Origin: Thermoleophilia bacterium
GTDB lineage: Bacteria > Actinomycetota > Thermoleophilia > Gaiellales > Gaiellaceae
Length of the DNA: 6,938 nucleotides
Assembly (NCBI GenBank): GCA_029858755.1
Contig: JAOUEK010000105.1
Location: forward strand, 1-6,938
Direction of reading: 5' to 3'
Below the pieces are notes generated by a model. That model was given only the letters and a program-made list of their open reading frames with translations. It was not told the origin of the DNA and did no database searches. The translations under genes and the position numbers were made by a program. Positions 1 to 5,771 of this stretch are shown here, in pieces (the stretch's first letter is position 1; each line of letters starts with the position of its first letter).

Positions 1-680
1 ACCGCAGCGCGGTGACGATGGCCGTCCCCTTCATGCGCTCCTACTGCGAGCTGCTCGTGAAGACGTGCCACCGACGGGGAGCGCATGCGATGGGCGGCAT
101 GGCCGCGTTCATCCCGTCGCGCCGGGATCCGGAGGTGAACCGCGTGGCGCTGGAGAGGGTGCAGGAGGACAAGGAGCGGGAGGCGGCCCAGGGCTTCGAC
201 GGCACGTGGGTTGCCCATCCCGACCTCGTCCCCGTGGCCACCGCTGCCTTCGACGCGGTGCTCGGCGAGCGCCCCAACCAGATCGACCGCCAGCGCGACG
301 ACGTGGCGGTCACCGCAGCCGACCTGCTCGACGTCGCCGCCACGCCGGGCGAGGTCACCGAGGAGGGCCTGCGGAGCAACGTCTCCGTGGGCATCCAGTA
401 CCTGGCCGCCTGGCTGAACGGCAACGGGGCGGCCGCCATCAACAACCTGATGGAGGACGCCGCGACCGCCGAGATCAGCCGCAGCCAGATCTGGCAGTGG
501 CTGCACCACGGCAAGGTCACGCTCGACGACGTGCGTCGGGTGACCGCCGACGAGGCGGACCACCTCGGCCCCGGCTACGACGACGCCCGGCAGCTGTTCG
601 ACGACGTCGCCATCCGCGACGAGTACGTCGAGTTCCTCACGCTCCCCGCCTACGAGCAGCTCGTCGCGCGCGAAGCCTGA
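1..680 (+). CDS. aceB: Malate synthase A, C-terminal part (5' end outside window)
   Basis: This is the glyoxylate-cycle enzyme that condenses glyoxylate with acetyl-CoA to give malate and CoA in the cytosol. The reading frame is already open at base 3, so the start codon lies upstream and about 225 C-terminal residues are present, roughly 40% of the usual 530 or so. Visible family motifs are CHRRGAHAMGGMAAFIPSR near base 68, the GTWVAHPDLVP block near base 201, and NLMEDAATAEISR near base 441. By family comparison, the Asp of MEDAAT (456-458) corresponds to the catalytic base. The helical C-terminal plug follows (QIWQWLHHG) and the gene ends at TGA 678-680. The GTG at 12 and ATG at 18 are internal codons. 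No truncation or frameshift is seen. An isocitrate lyase gene upstream would be expected but cannot be checked here. Confidence 0.96.
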   Translation, partial: RSAVTMAVPFMRSYCELLVKTCHRRGAHAMGGMAAFIPSRRDPEVNRVALERVQEDKEREAAQGFDGTWVAHPDLVPVATAAFDAVLGERPNQIDRQRDDVAVTAADLLDVAATPGEVTEEGLRSNVSVGIQYLAAWLNGNGAAAINNLMEDAATAEISRSQIWQWLHHGKVTLDDVRRVTADEADHLGPGYDDARQLFDDVAIRDEYVEFLTLPAYEQLVAREA

Positions 681-690
681 GGTGCCCCGC

Positions 691-1134
691 ATGACGCGCG
701 TCGTCGTGATCGGCGGCTCGTCGGGCAGCGGCCTCGCCACCGCGCGGCTCCGTGCCGACAAGCGGTGGGACGTGAACGTCGCCTCCCGCGAGGCGGATCG
801 CGCCGACGTCGATGCCGAGAAGGTCGTGCTCGCCGTGACCGACGCGAGCGCGAGCCGCGCGCTCTTCGAGCGCCTCGGCCACTGAGCGGGGCGGTCGACC
901 TGGCGCCCGTTCGCGTGAACGCCGTGTGCCCGGGTTCGTCGGGACGCCGACGTGGGCGGCGACGAACGACGACGCCCGTGGGGCGATGTTCGACCGCCTC
1001 AGCGGCTCGCTCCCGTCCGGAGCGTCGGCACGGCCGAGGATCTGGCCCACGCCGTCTGTCTGATGCTGACGAACGGCTTCGCCACGGGTACGGTGCTCGC
1101 CGTCGACGCCAGTCATCGGCTCACGGCGCCGTAG
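691..1134 (+). pseudogene. Short-chain dehydrogenase/reductase remnant (internal deletion plus frameshifts)
   Basis: These are remains of an SDR oxidoreductase that begins 10 bases after the malate synthase stop. ATG 691 is preceded by a GAGGTG ribosome-site-like stretch. Residues 1-64 look like an SDR N-terminus, with an MTRVVVIGG start and a GGSSGSGLATARL cofactor-binding loop, but the frame stops at 883-885. SDR-like sequence then resumes in other frames. AVDLAPVRVNAVCPG is in a second frame up to about 935. FVGTPTW and GAMFDRLSGSLP are in a third frame, from 935 to about 1020. VGTAEDLAHAVCLMLTNGF and VLAVDASHRL are back in the first frame, ending at TAG 1132-1134. About 90-110 residues are missing from the middle, including the NAG motif and the catalytic Ser and YxxxK. 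The protein cannot be an active SDR. The two small frameshifts could be sequencing errors; the deletion is harder to explain that way. Confidence 0.85.
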
Positions 1135-1204
1135 CCCATCCGCCGGCGCTCACGCGGCACGGGCGGGTATCGAGTCTCCGCGCCCGCATGCCGATACAGC
1201 GCGC

Positions 1205-1543
1205 ATGCTCACCGTCAACAAGGCGATCGTGCTGGCGCTCACGGCCGTGGTCGCGTTCGCCGTGTGGCGATATGCGCTGCCCGCGGAGCAGCAGGCTGCG
1301 GTTCAGGCCGGTGACGCGGCCGTCTCCGTGCTCGACACGCGGACCGACGCCCGCTTCACGGTCGCCGAGGCGAACCTCCAGCTGCAGGTGCAATCGACCG
1401 GCTCGTACGCCGGCGCGGCGATGCCCGAGGGCGCGACGCTCGTTCGGGCCGACAGCGGCGCCTACTGCGTGCAGGTCGGGCCGCCGGGAACGGTCACGCA
1501 CCTCGCCGGCCCGGGCGGCAGCCCGGTCGGCGGGCCCTGCTGA
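1205..1543 (+). CDS. Small membrane-anchored pilin-like protein
   Basis: This is a 112-residue protein with strong GC bias at third codon positions, so it is probably a real gene. The N-terminus is MLTVNK followed by a hydrophobic stretch at about residues 8-21, which would serve as a signal anchor with the rest outside the cell. The remainder resembles the globular part of type IV pilin-like proteins common in Actinomycetota: a helical AEANLQLQVQS segment (54-64), a GSYAG motif (66-70), AYCVQVG (86-92) and a C-terminal AGPGGSPVGGPC. Cys88 and Cys112 could form the C-terminal disulfide loop typical of pilins. An R|FTVAE stretch at 50-55 recalls a prepilin cleavage site, but the hydrophobic helix that should follow is absent, so it is probably coincidental. 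No clear Shine-Dalgarno precedes ATG 1205. The family resemblance is from memory and the function is unknown. Confidence 0.7.
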   Translation: MLTVNKAIVLALTAVVAFAVWRYALPAEQQAAVQAGDAAVSVLDTRTDARFTVAEANLQLQVQSTGSYAGAAMPEGATLVRADSGAYCVQVGPPGTVTHLAGPGGSPVGGPC

Positions 1544-1546
1544 GCC

Positions 1547-1560
1547 GCGGCGTCAGCCGC
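1547..1560. terminator. Weak hairpin between convergent genes
   Basis: A perfect 5-bp stem (GCGGC/GCCGC) with a 4-base GTCA loop lies in the 31-bp gap between the convergent stops at 1543 and 1575. It is well placed to end transcription from both sides, but neither strand has a T-tract and such short GC stems are common in this sequence. Treat it only as a candidate. Confidence 0.25.
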
Positions 1561-1574
1561 CCACGACCGCCACG

Positions 1575-2111
1575 TCAGTCGCCGGCGACGAAGAAGAGCC
1601 ACTCCCCGTCGGCAGCGATGCCGACGCGCCAGCCGAGGTACCCACTGCCCTGCGCGCGCATCGCGTCCGCCTCCGACTCCGTGAGTAGCCCGGCGTCCAC
1701 CACGGCCCGCCAGTCGTCGTCGGTCGCACCCTCGCCGTGGGCCGCGGGCCAAGCATGGATCCGCCCGTCGACCAGGGTGGACGACAGGCCGAGGACGGTG
1801 ACGAGGCTCGCGAGCGGCCGGTCGCCCGACGCCTCGAGGCGCTCCCAGTACGCCCCGGGAGATGGGCCGCCGCCGAAGGAGAACGTGAAAGCCTCGTTCC
1901 CCTCGCGGCCGATCTCCTCGAGCGTCGCGTAGTCGCACGCCCCTGCGGCATCGAGGATGCGCTTCCTCGCCTCGGCAACCGGGGCGGGGAGATCCTGCGC
2001 CGCCGGCTCCGGCACCGTCGCCGCCGAGCAGGCTCCGGCGGCCGGGGTCTCGGACCCGCACCCGGCGGCGATGGCAGCGACGGCGAGCCCGACGATCGCG
2101 AGGCACCGCAC
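1575..2111 (-). CDS. Putative lipoprotein of unknown function
   Basis: This is a 178-residue exported lipoprotein. From GTG 2111 it begins MRCLAIVGLAV and reaches a lipobox, IAAG-C, with Cys18 as the likely lipidated residue. A low-complexity linker follows (ETPAAGACSAATVPEP), then a soluble domain from about residue 42. That domain contains the helix PVAEARKRILDAA, the FTFSFGGGPSPGAYWE segment (75-90), VDGRIHAWPAAH (114-125) and a closing GYLGWRVGI...WLFFVAGD. I recall similar closing segments in other actinobacterial lipoproteins, but I know of no assigned activity. GTG 2111 is chosen because it gives a short charged N-region directly before the hydrophobic core and sits 14 bases after the oxidoreductase stop. 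No strong Shine-Dalgarno is visible, so translation may depend on coupling to the upstream gene. The frame stays open upstream into the oxidoreductase gene, but that part looks non-coding. Confidence 0.8.
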   Translation of the reverse strand: MRCLAIVGLAVAAIAAGCGSETPAAGACSAATVPEPAAQDLPAPVAEARKRILDAAGACDYATLEEIGREGNEAFTFSFGGGPSPGAYWERLEASGDRPLASLVTVLGLSSTLVDGRIHAWPAAHGEGATDDDWRAVVDAGLLTESEADAMRAQGSGYLGWRVGIAADGEWLFFVAGD

Positions 2112-2125
2112 CCGAGCGCCGCCGC

Positions 2126-3085
2126 TCAGTCGCAGTCGAGCAGGAGCTTGCCGAAGTGGTCTCCCTCGAGCCGACGTAGCGCTTCCGGCGCCTCGGCGAA
2201 CGGGAGCACCGCATCCACCACCGGCCGCCAGCTCGCCTCGTCGACCATCCGCAGCAACCCGTCGAAGTCGCGGGCGCTGCCCATCATCGTCCCGAGCAGC
2301 GAGAGCTGCCCGAAGTAGAACGGCCGCACCTGCAACTCCACCTCCGTGCCACGTGTCGCCCCGAAGACGACGACGCGGCCGCCGGGTCGCACGCATGCGA
2401 GCGACTGCTGCCAGGTCGCGCCGACGGAGTCGACGACGAGGTCGACCGGGCCCAGCTCCTTGACCGCGGCGGGCCAGTCCTCGGTGTCCGCGTAGTTGAC
2501 GCCCGCCTCCGCCCCGAGCTCCTGTGAGCGAGCGATCTTCTCGTCCGAGGACGAGGTCACGAGCACGCGTGCGCCGGCCTGGGTCGCCAGCTGAACGGCC
2601 AGTGTCGACACGCCGCTGCCCGCGCCGAGCACGAGCACCGTCTCGCCCGGGCGCAACCCGCCGCGCGAGAAGAGCGCGCGGTAGGCGGTGAGGCCCGCCA
2701 GGGGGAACGCAGCCGCCTCCTCCCAGCTCCAGCCGTCGGGCCGCGGGTAGAGGTTCGCCTCGGGCAGGGCGATCAGCTCCGCGAACGTGCCGTTCGTGGG
2801 GCCGCCGAGCACCTCGAACTCGGGGCCGAAGGCGTCCTCCCGGTCGCCCCAGCGAAGGCTGGGGAAGATCACCACCTCCTCCCCCGTGTCCCGTCGCACG
2901 CCCGCGCCGTCCGAGCCGGGGATCAGCGGCAGAGGGAACGGATAGACGCCGCCGGTGACGAGCAGGTCGCGACGGTTGAGCCCCGCGCGACGCAGCTCGA
3001 CGAGCGCCTCGCCCGGCCCGGGGACCGGGTCGGGGACGTCCTCGACCCGCAACTCGCCGCCTTCGTGGACGCGAACGGCCTGCAT
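2126..3085 (-). CDS. Zinc-less MDR family NAD(P)H-dependent oxidoreductase (quinone reductase-like)
   Basis: This is a 319-residue medium-chain dehydrogenase/reductase of the quinone oxidoreductase type, predicted to be cytosolic and to reduce an unsaturated carbonyl or quinone using NAD(P)H. The N-terminal GroES-like domain carries GLNRRDLLVTGG (35-46) and IPGSDGAG (55-62). The Rossmann domain has AAFPLAGLTAYRAL (125-138) and the nucleotide loop GAGSGV (154-159). The structural-zinc cysteine cluster and catalytic Cys/His zinc ligands of alcohol dehydrogenases are absent. VTSSSDEK after the second strand (176-183) would suit NADPH, but that is a weak prediction. Length is normal for the family. 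ATG 3085 lies one base after the cupin stop, and its GAGGAG ribosome site (3091-3096) is inside the end of the cupin gene, so the two are probably translationally coupled. The substrate is unknown. Confidence 0.9.
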   Translation of the reverse strand: MQAVRVHEGGELRVEDVPDPVPGPGEALVELRRAGLNRRDLLVTGGVYPFPLPLIPGSDGAGVRRDTGEEVVIFPSLRWGDREDAFGPEFEVLGGPTNGTFAELIALPEANLYPRPDGWSWEEAAAFPLAGLTAYRALFSRGGLRPGETVLVLGAGSGVSTLAVQLATQAGARVLVTSSSDEKIARSQELGAEAGVNYADTEDWPAAVKELGPVDLVVDSVGATWQQSLACVRPGGRVVVFGATRGTEVELQVRPFYFGQLSLLGTMMGSARDFDGLLRMVDEASWRPVVDAVLPFAEAPEALRRLEGDHFGKLLLDCD

Positions 3086-3086
3086 C

Positions 3087-3485
3087 TCAGCTCCTCAGGG
3101 ACGCCCAGGGCTCGTCGCCCGAGACATCGACGGCCGTGTAGCCGCCCTCGCCGTACGCAGGAGCGAGCACGACCTGCAGCTGCGCCGGCTCGTCGAAGTC
3201 GTTGTACGAGCCGTGGACGACCCCGCGATCGATGTGCACGGAGTCTCCCGGGCCGAGCTCCGCGTGCTCGCGGTCGAGCCACTGCACGATCCGCCCCGCG
3301 GTGACGATGATCATCTCGTCCTGCTCCGGGTGGTGGTGGAACGCATGGCATCCCCCCGCAGACAGCGTCACGTCCATCACCACGTAGGTATCGCACCCGG
3401 TGCTTGGCGGTGCAGCGCGCATCCCGGCGGTTCCCCAGTCGAAGGTCGCGACCTCGACGTCTCCCTGCATCACGAACCGGCTCAT
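3087..3485 (-). CDS. Single-domain cupin protein
   Basis: This is a 132-residue cytosolic protein with one cupin beta-barrel. Motif 1 is complete: Gly44, His50-x-His52, Glu57 and Gly64 match the G(X)5HXH(X)4E(X)6G pattern and would supply metal ligands. Motif 2 runs from Gly80 to Asn95 with the fourth ligand at His91, but the usual Pro is replaced by Asp86 (DRG instead of PxG). With an intact 2-His/Glu/His set it could be a small metal-dependent dioxygenase, isomerase or sugar/acid-binding cupin; sequence alone does not decide. ATG 3485 has a strong AGGGAGG ribosome site 4 bases upstream. It lies 25 bases after the TIM-barrel gene and 1 base before the oxidoreductase, which suggests these three belong to one pathway. 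Confidence 0.88.
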   Translation of the reverse strand: MSRFVMQGDVEVATFDWGTAGMRAAPPSTGCDTYVVMDVTLSAGGCHAFHHHPEQDEMIIVTAGRIVQWLDREHAELGPGDSVHIDRGVVHGSYNDFDEPAQLQVVLAPAYGEGGYTAVDVSGDEPWASLRS

Positions 3486-3510
3486 CTCGCCTCCCTCTCC
3501 GACACGCGCC

Positions 3511-4332
3511 TCAGGCGGGAATCGCCTTGAAGCGCTTCATGTTCTCGGTCATCGCCACCTCGGTGGGCAGCCGCTCCATCGACGAGGCGCCGAAGAAGCC
3601 GACGACGCCCTCTGTGCGCTCCAGGACGTAGGCGGCGTCGTCCGGCTCCGCGATCGGCCCGCCGTGGCAGAGCACGATGATCTCCGGGTTCACACGCCTG
3701 GCGACATCGTGCATCTCCTGGATCAACGGCACGCAGTCGTCCAGCGTCTTCGCCGTCTCCGCCCCGATCGCGCCACCCGTGGTCAGCCCCATGTGGGGGA
3801 CGAGCACGTCCGCGCCCGCTTCGGCCATCGCCTTCGCCTCGTCCGGGTCGAACACGTACGGCGCCGTGAGCAGGTCCGCCTCGTGCGCGACGCGGATCAT
3901 GTCCACCTCGAGGCCGTAGCCCATGCCCGTCTCCTCGAGGTTCTTCCGGAAGGTCCCGTCGAACAGGCCGACGGTCGGGAAGTTCTGCACGCCCGAGAAC
4001 CCGATCCGCTTCAGCTCCTGGACGAAGACCGGCATCAGCCGGAAGGGGTCCGTGCCGCACACGCCGGCGAGCACGGGCGTCTCCTCGACGATCGTCAGCA
4101 CTTCCTTCGCCATGTCGACGACGATCTCGTTCGCGTCGCCGTACGGGAGCAGGCCCGAGAGCGAGCCGCGCCCCGCCATGCGGTAGCGGCCCGAGTTGTA
4201 GATGATGATCAGGTCCGCGCCCCCGGCCTCGGCGCACTTCGCCGAGAGCCCCGTTCCCGCGCCGGCACCGATCACCGGCTTCCCTCCGTCGATCTCTGCC
4301 CGCAACCGCGCGAGCGCCTCACTCCTCGTCAT
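3511..4332 (-). CDS. TIM-barrel 'phosphoenolpyruvate hydrolase family' protein (Tm-1 C-terminal-domain homologue)
   Basis: This is a 273-residue protein of the TIM-barrel family annotated as phosphoenolpyruvate hydrolase (PF09370), equivalent to the C-terminal half of plant Tm-1. Visible conserved blocks are [14 protein letters not shown] (22-35), [20 protein letters not shown] (45-64), [10 protein letters not shown] (89-98), [13 protein letters not shown] (114-126), PHMGLTTGG (179-187), [12 protein letters not shown] (222-233) and [12 protein letters not shown] (245-256). Glycine-rich loops at strand ends are consistent with a phosphate- or carboxylate-binding barrel. The length fits the stand-alone bacterial form. 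ATG 4332 has a GGGAGG ribosome site (4339-4344) 6 bases upstream. The usual partner, the Tm-1-like ATP-binding protein, is the next gene upstream on the same strand, but 221 bases of non-coding sequence with a palindromic element lie between. To my knowledge the reaction and substrate are not established, and the family name should not be read as a proven activity. Confidence 0.92.
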   Translation of the reverse strand: MTRSEALARLRAEIDGGKPVIGAGAGTGLSAKCAEAGGADLIIIYNSGRYRMAGRGSLSGLLPYGDANEIVVDMAKEVLTIVEETPVLAGVCGTDPFRLMPVFVQELKRIGFSGVQNFPTVGLFDGTFRKNLEETGMGYGLEVDMIRVAHEADLLTAPYVFDPDEAKAMAEAGADVLVPHMGLTTGGAIGAETAKTLDDCVPLIQEMHDVARRVNPEIIVLCHGGPIAEPDDAAYVLERTEGVVGFFGASSMERLPTEVAMTENMKRFKAIPA

Positions 4333-4338
4333 CGCAAA

Positions 4339-4344
4339 CCTCCC
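4339..4344 (-). promoter_or_regulatory. Shine-Dalgarno site of the TIM-barrel gene
   Basis: GGGAGG on the - strand lies 6 bases before ATG 4332 and supports that start. It sits just outside the palindromic element, 4 bases from its left arm, so a fold in the leader RNA could affect access to it. Confidence 0.7.
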
Positions 4345-4347
4345 GCC

Positions 4348-4364
4348 CGGTGTCGGACACCGTC
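4348..4364. repeat. 17-bp palindrome-containing repeat, copy 1
   Basis: CGGTGTCGGACACCGTC contains the perfect palindrome GGTGTC-G-GACACC. An identical copy lies exactly 150 bp away at 4498-4514. It sits 16 bases upstream of the TIM-barrel ATG, a position where a bound protein could affect expression. Confidence 0.85.
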
Positions 4365-4511
4365 GGCTGTCAAGGGTGATCGTGTGTCAGCTCTGCACCA
4401 GTCTCTCCACTCCCGCGCGCCGGGGAATCGCTGGTTCCTACGGATCTCGCTGTGGAGAATCGGCACGAGCCCGGCACGGAACGCCCTTGACGGCGCGCGG
4501 TGTCGGACACC
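4349..4511. repeat. Nested palindromic (MITE/REP-like) intergenic element
   Basis: The gap between the Tm-1-like and TIM-barrel genes holds an element of about 163 bp with inverted ends. The left arm 4349-4376 and the reverse complement of the right arm 4484-4511 match at 23 of 28 positions: 12 of 13 in GGTGTC-n-GACACC, 3 of 7 in the middle, and all 8 of GTCAAGGG. Inner inverted pairs share the centre near 4430-4431: GCTC 4390-4393 with GAGC 4467-4470, TCTCCAC 4404-4410 with GTGGAGA 4452-4458, and GGAA 4424-4427 with TTCC 4435-4438. Single-stranded, it could fold into one long imperfect hairpin. I see no open frame coding for a recognisable protein and no obvious target-site duplication. It may be a non-autonomous mobile element, an RNA structure in the operon transcript or a paired protein-binding site. 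Confidence 0.7.
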
Positions 4512-4514
4512 GTC
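4498..4514. repeat. 17-bp palindrome-containing repeat, copy 2
   Basis: This is an identical copy of the 17-mer at 4348-4364, located 39 bases downstream of the Tm-1-like stop codon (relative to - strand transcription). The surrounding CCCTTGAC and palindrome are in inverted orientation relative to the first copy, as the right end of the nested palindromic element. Confidence 0.85.
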
Positions 4515-4517
4515 CGT

Positions 4518-4537
4518 GGCGGCCGCCGTCGGCCGAC
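4518..4537. repeat. Two abutting 10-bp perfect palindromes after the Tm-1-like gene
   Basis: GGCGGCCGCC (4518-4527) is followed directly by GTCGGCCGAC (4528-4537). Both are perfect palindromes and lie 16-35 bases past the Tm-1-like stop in transcription order. They could form part of a GC hairpin that ends or stabilises the upstream transcript, but no T-run follows and GC-rich chance is possible. Confidence 0.4.
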
Positions 4538-4553
4538 ACGTCCGTTCCGGCTC

Positions 4554-5771
4554 TCATCGAGCGACCTGGATCAGCTCGTGGAGGCGGTTCGCCATCGCGA
4601 GCGCGAACTCCGGGTCGTTGACGTCGGCGTCGACCTCGTGCACCTCGACCTTCGACGTGTCGAGGTGCTCGCGCAGCGTCGAGAGCAGCGCGTCGTCGGC
4701 CTCGGGGTCGTGGAACACCTGCCCCTCGACGGCGATCATCGACACGCCCCGCAGCGGCACGAAGAGCACCGTCGGCCCGATCGCCGCGTTCAGCTTGCGG
4801 GCGATGATCTCGGCGATCTGCCGGCACTCGTCCGGCGTCGTGCGCATCAGCGTGATCGTCGGGTTGTGCACGTAGAGGTTCCGGTCCCGGTAGCGCTCCG
4901 GAACGGTCTCCATCGGCCCGAAGTTGACCATGTCGAGCGCGCCGAGCGACACGACCTGTGGGATGCCGAGACGCCCTGCCGACTCCAGCCGATCGGGCAC
5001 CGCCGCGAGCACGCCGCCCGCCACCTGGTCGCAGAACTCCGTGGTCGTGACGTCGAGCGCGCCCGTGATGAAACCGGCCTTGATCAGCTCCTCCATCGAG
5101 CCCCCACCGGCGCCCGTCTGGTGGAACACGAGCACCTCGTACCCGAGCTCCTCCAGGTGCTCCCGCGCCGTCGTCACGCACGGCGTCGTGACGCCGAACA
5201 TCGAGGCGACGATCAGCGGCTTCTCCTCGCCGAGCGGAGGCACGGTCGCCTTGGCCATCCCCGCCAGCGCCCCGGCGGCATTGGCCATGATCCGCGCCGA
5301 GATCTGGTTGACGCCGGAGATGTCGACGACCGAGTACATCATCGTCACGTCCACCGAGCCGACGTACGGGCTCGTGTCGCCCGAGGCGACGGTCGAGACC
5401 ATCAGCTTGGGCACCCCGATCGGGAGCTGCCGCATCGCGTACGTGGCGAGCGCCGAGCCGCCCGAGCCGCCGAGGCCGCCGACCGCATCCAGCCGCCCCT
5501 CGTCGTGCAGTCGACGCACCACCTCAGCCGCCCCTCGCGACATCGTCTCCACGGCCGCGCCACGGTCGCCCGCGGCCGCCAGCCCCTCGACGTCGGCGCC
5601 GACGGCCGCAGCCACCTCCTCGCGGGTCACGTCCGGCCGGCTCAGCGGCTCGCCCACGATCCCCGCATCGACGATCACGACGTCGACGCCGTGCTCCCGG
5701 ATGCGGTCGGCGAGGTAGGCGTACTCCCTGCCCTTCGTATCCAGCGTCCCCACGAGGACGACGGTCGGCAT
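4554..5771 (-). CDS. Tm-1-like ATP-binding domain protein (UPF0261 family)
   Basis: This is a 405-residue cytosolic protein of the UPF0261/Tm-1-like family (PF06792), homologous to the N-terminal domain of tomato Tm-1. Conserved blocks from ATG 5771 are VVLVGTLDTKG (4-14), VVIVDAGIVG (31-40), the glycine-rich GGLGGSGGSALA (98-109), which probably contacts nucleotide phosphates, SGDTSPYVGS (130-139), DISGVNQISARIMANAA (150-166), MFGVTTPCV (191-199), VFHQTGAGGGSMEELI (215-230) and VHNPTITLMRTT (301-312). The length is typical of the stand-alone bacterial form. The frame is open 13 codons further upstream, but ATG 5771 gives the conserved PTVVLVGTLDTKG start and has an AAGGAGG ribosome site 7 bases before it. 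The ATG overlaps the preceding stop by one base (TGATG), so translation is probably coupled. The biochemical role in bacteria is unknown; the TIM-barrel protein next downstream is its usual partner. Confidence 0.93.
   Translation of the reverse strand: MPTVVLVGTLDTKGREYAYLADRIREHGVDVVIVDAGIVGEPLSRPDVTREEVAAAVGADVEGLAAAGDRGAAVETMSRGAAEVVRRLHDEGRLDAVGGLGGSGGSALATYAMRQLPIGVPKLMVSTVASGDTSPYVGSVDVTMMYSVVDISGVNQISARIMANAAGALAGMAKATVPPLGEEKPLIVASMFGVTTPCVTTAREHLEELGYEVLVFHQTGAGGGSMEELIKAGFITGALDVTTTEFCDQVAGGVLAAVPDRLESAGRLGIPQVVSLGALDMVNFGPMETVPERYRDRNLYVHNPTITLMRTTPDECRQIAEIIARKLNAAIGPTVLFVPLRGVSMIAVEGQVFHDPEADDALLSTLREHLDTSKVEVHEVDADVNDPEFALAMANRLHELIQVAR

Noticed and set aside
765..1688. + strand open frame of about 300 codons spanning the SDR remnant and the pilin-like gene
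   Set aside because: Only a short part (about 894-935) reads as SDR sequence. The rest is Arg/Ser-rich and out of frame with the real genes.
2112..2396. Upstream extension of the lipoprotein frame into the oxidoreductase gene
   Set aside because: The extension is Arg/Ala-rich and out of frame with the well-supported oxidoreductase. GTG 2111 gives a proper lipoprotein signal peptide.
4345..4373. Sigma-70 promoter with TTGACA at 4373-4368 (- strand) for the TIM-barrel gene
   Set aside because: The -35 match is perfect but no TANNNT-like -10 lies at 16-18 bases, where the sequence is CCGGGC. Not called as a promoter.
3400..4875. Long + strand open frame of about 490 codons
   Set aside because: It lies antisense to the cupin, TIM-barrel and Tm-1-like genes and runs through the intergenic element. 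Its product is Arg/His-rich without family motifs, as expected of a GC-rich antisense frame.
3511..5771. Reading the Tm-1-like pair as a bacterial antiphage defence system
   Set aside because: The link rests only on the plant protein's antiviral effect. The neighbours are metabolic and transport genes, and no nuclease, toxin or other defence gene is visible.
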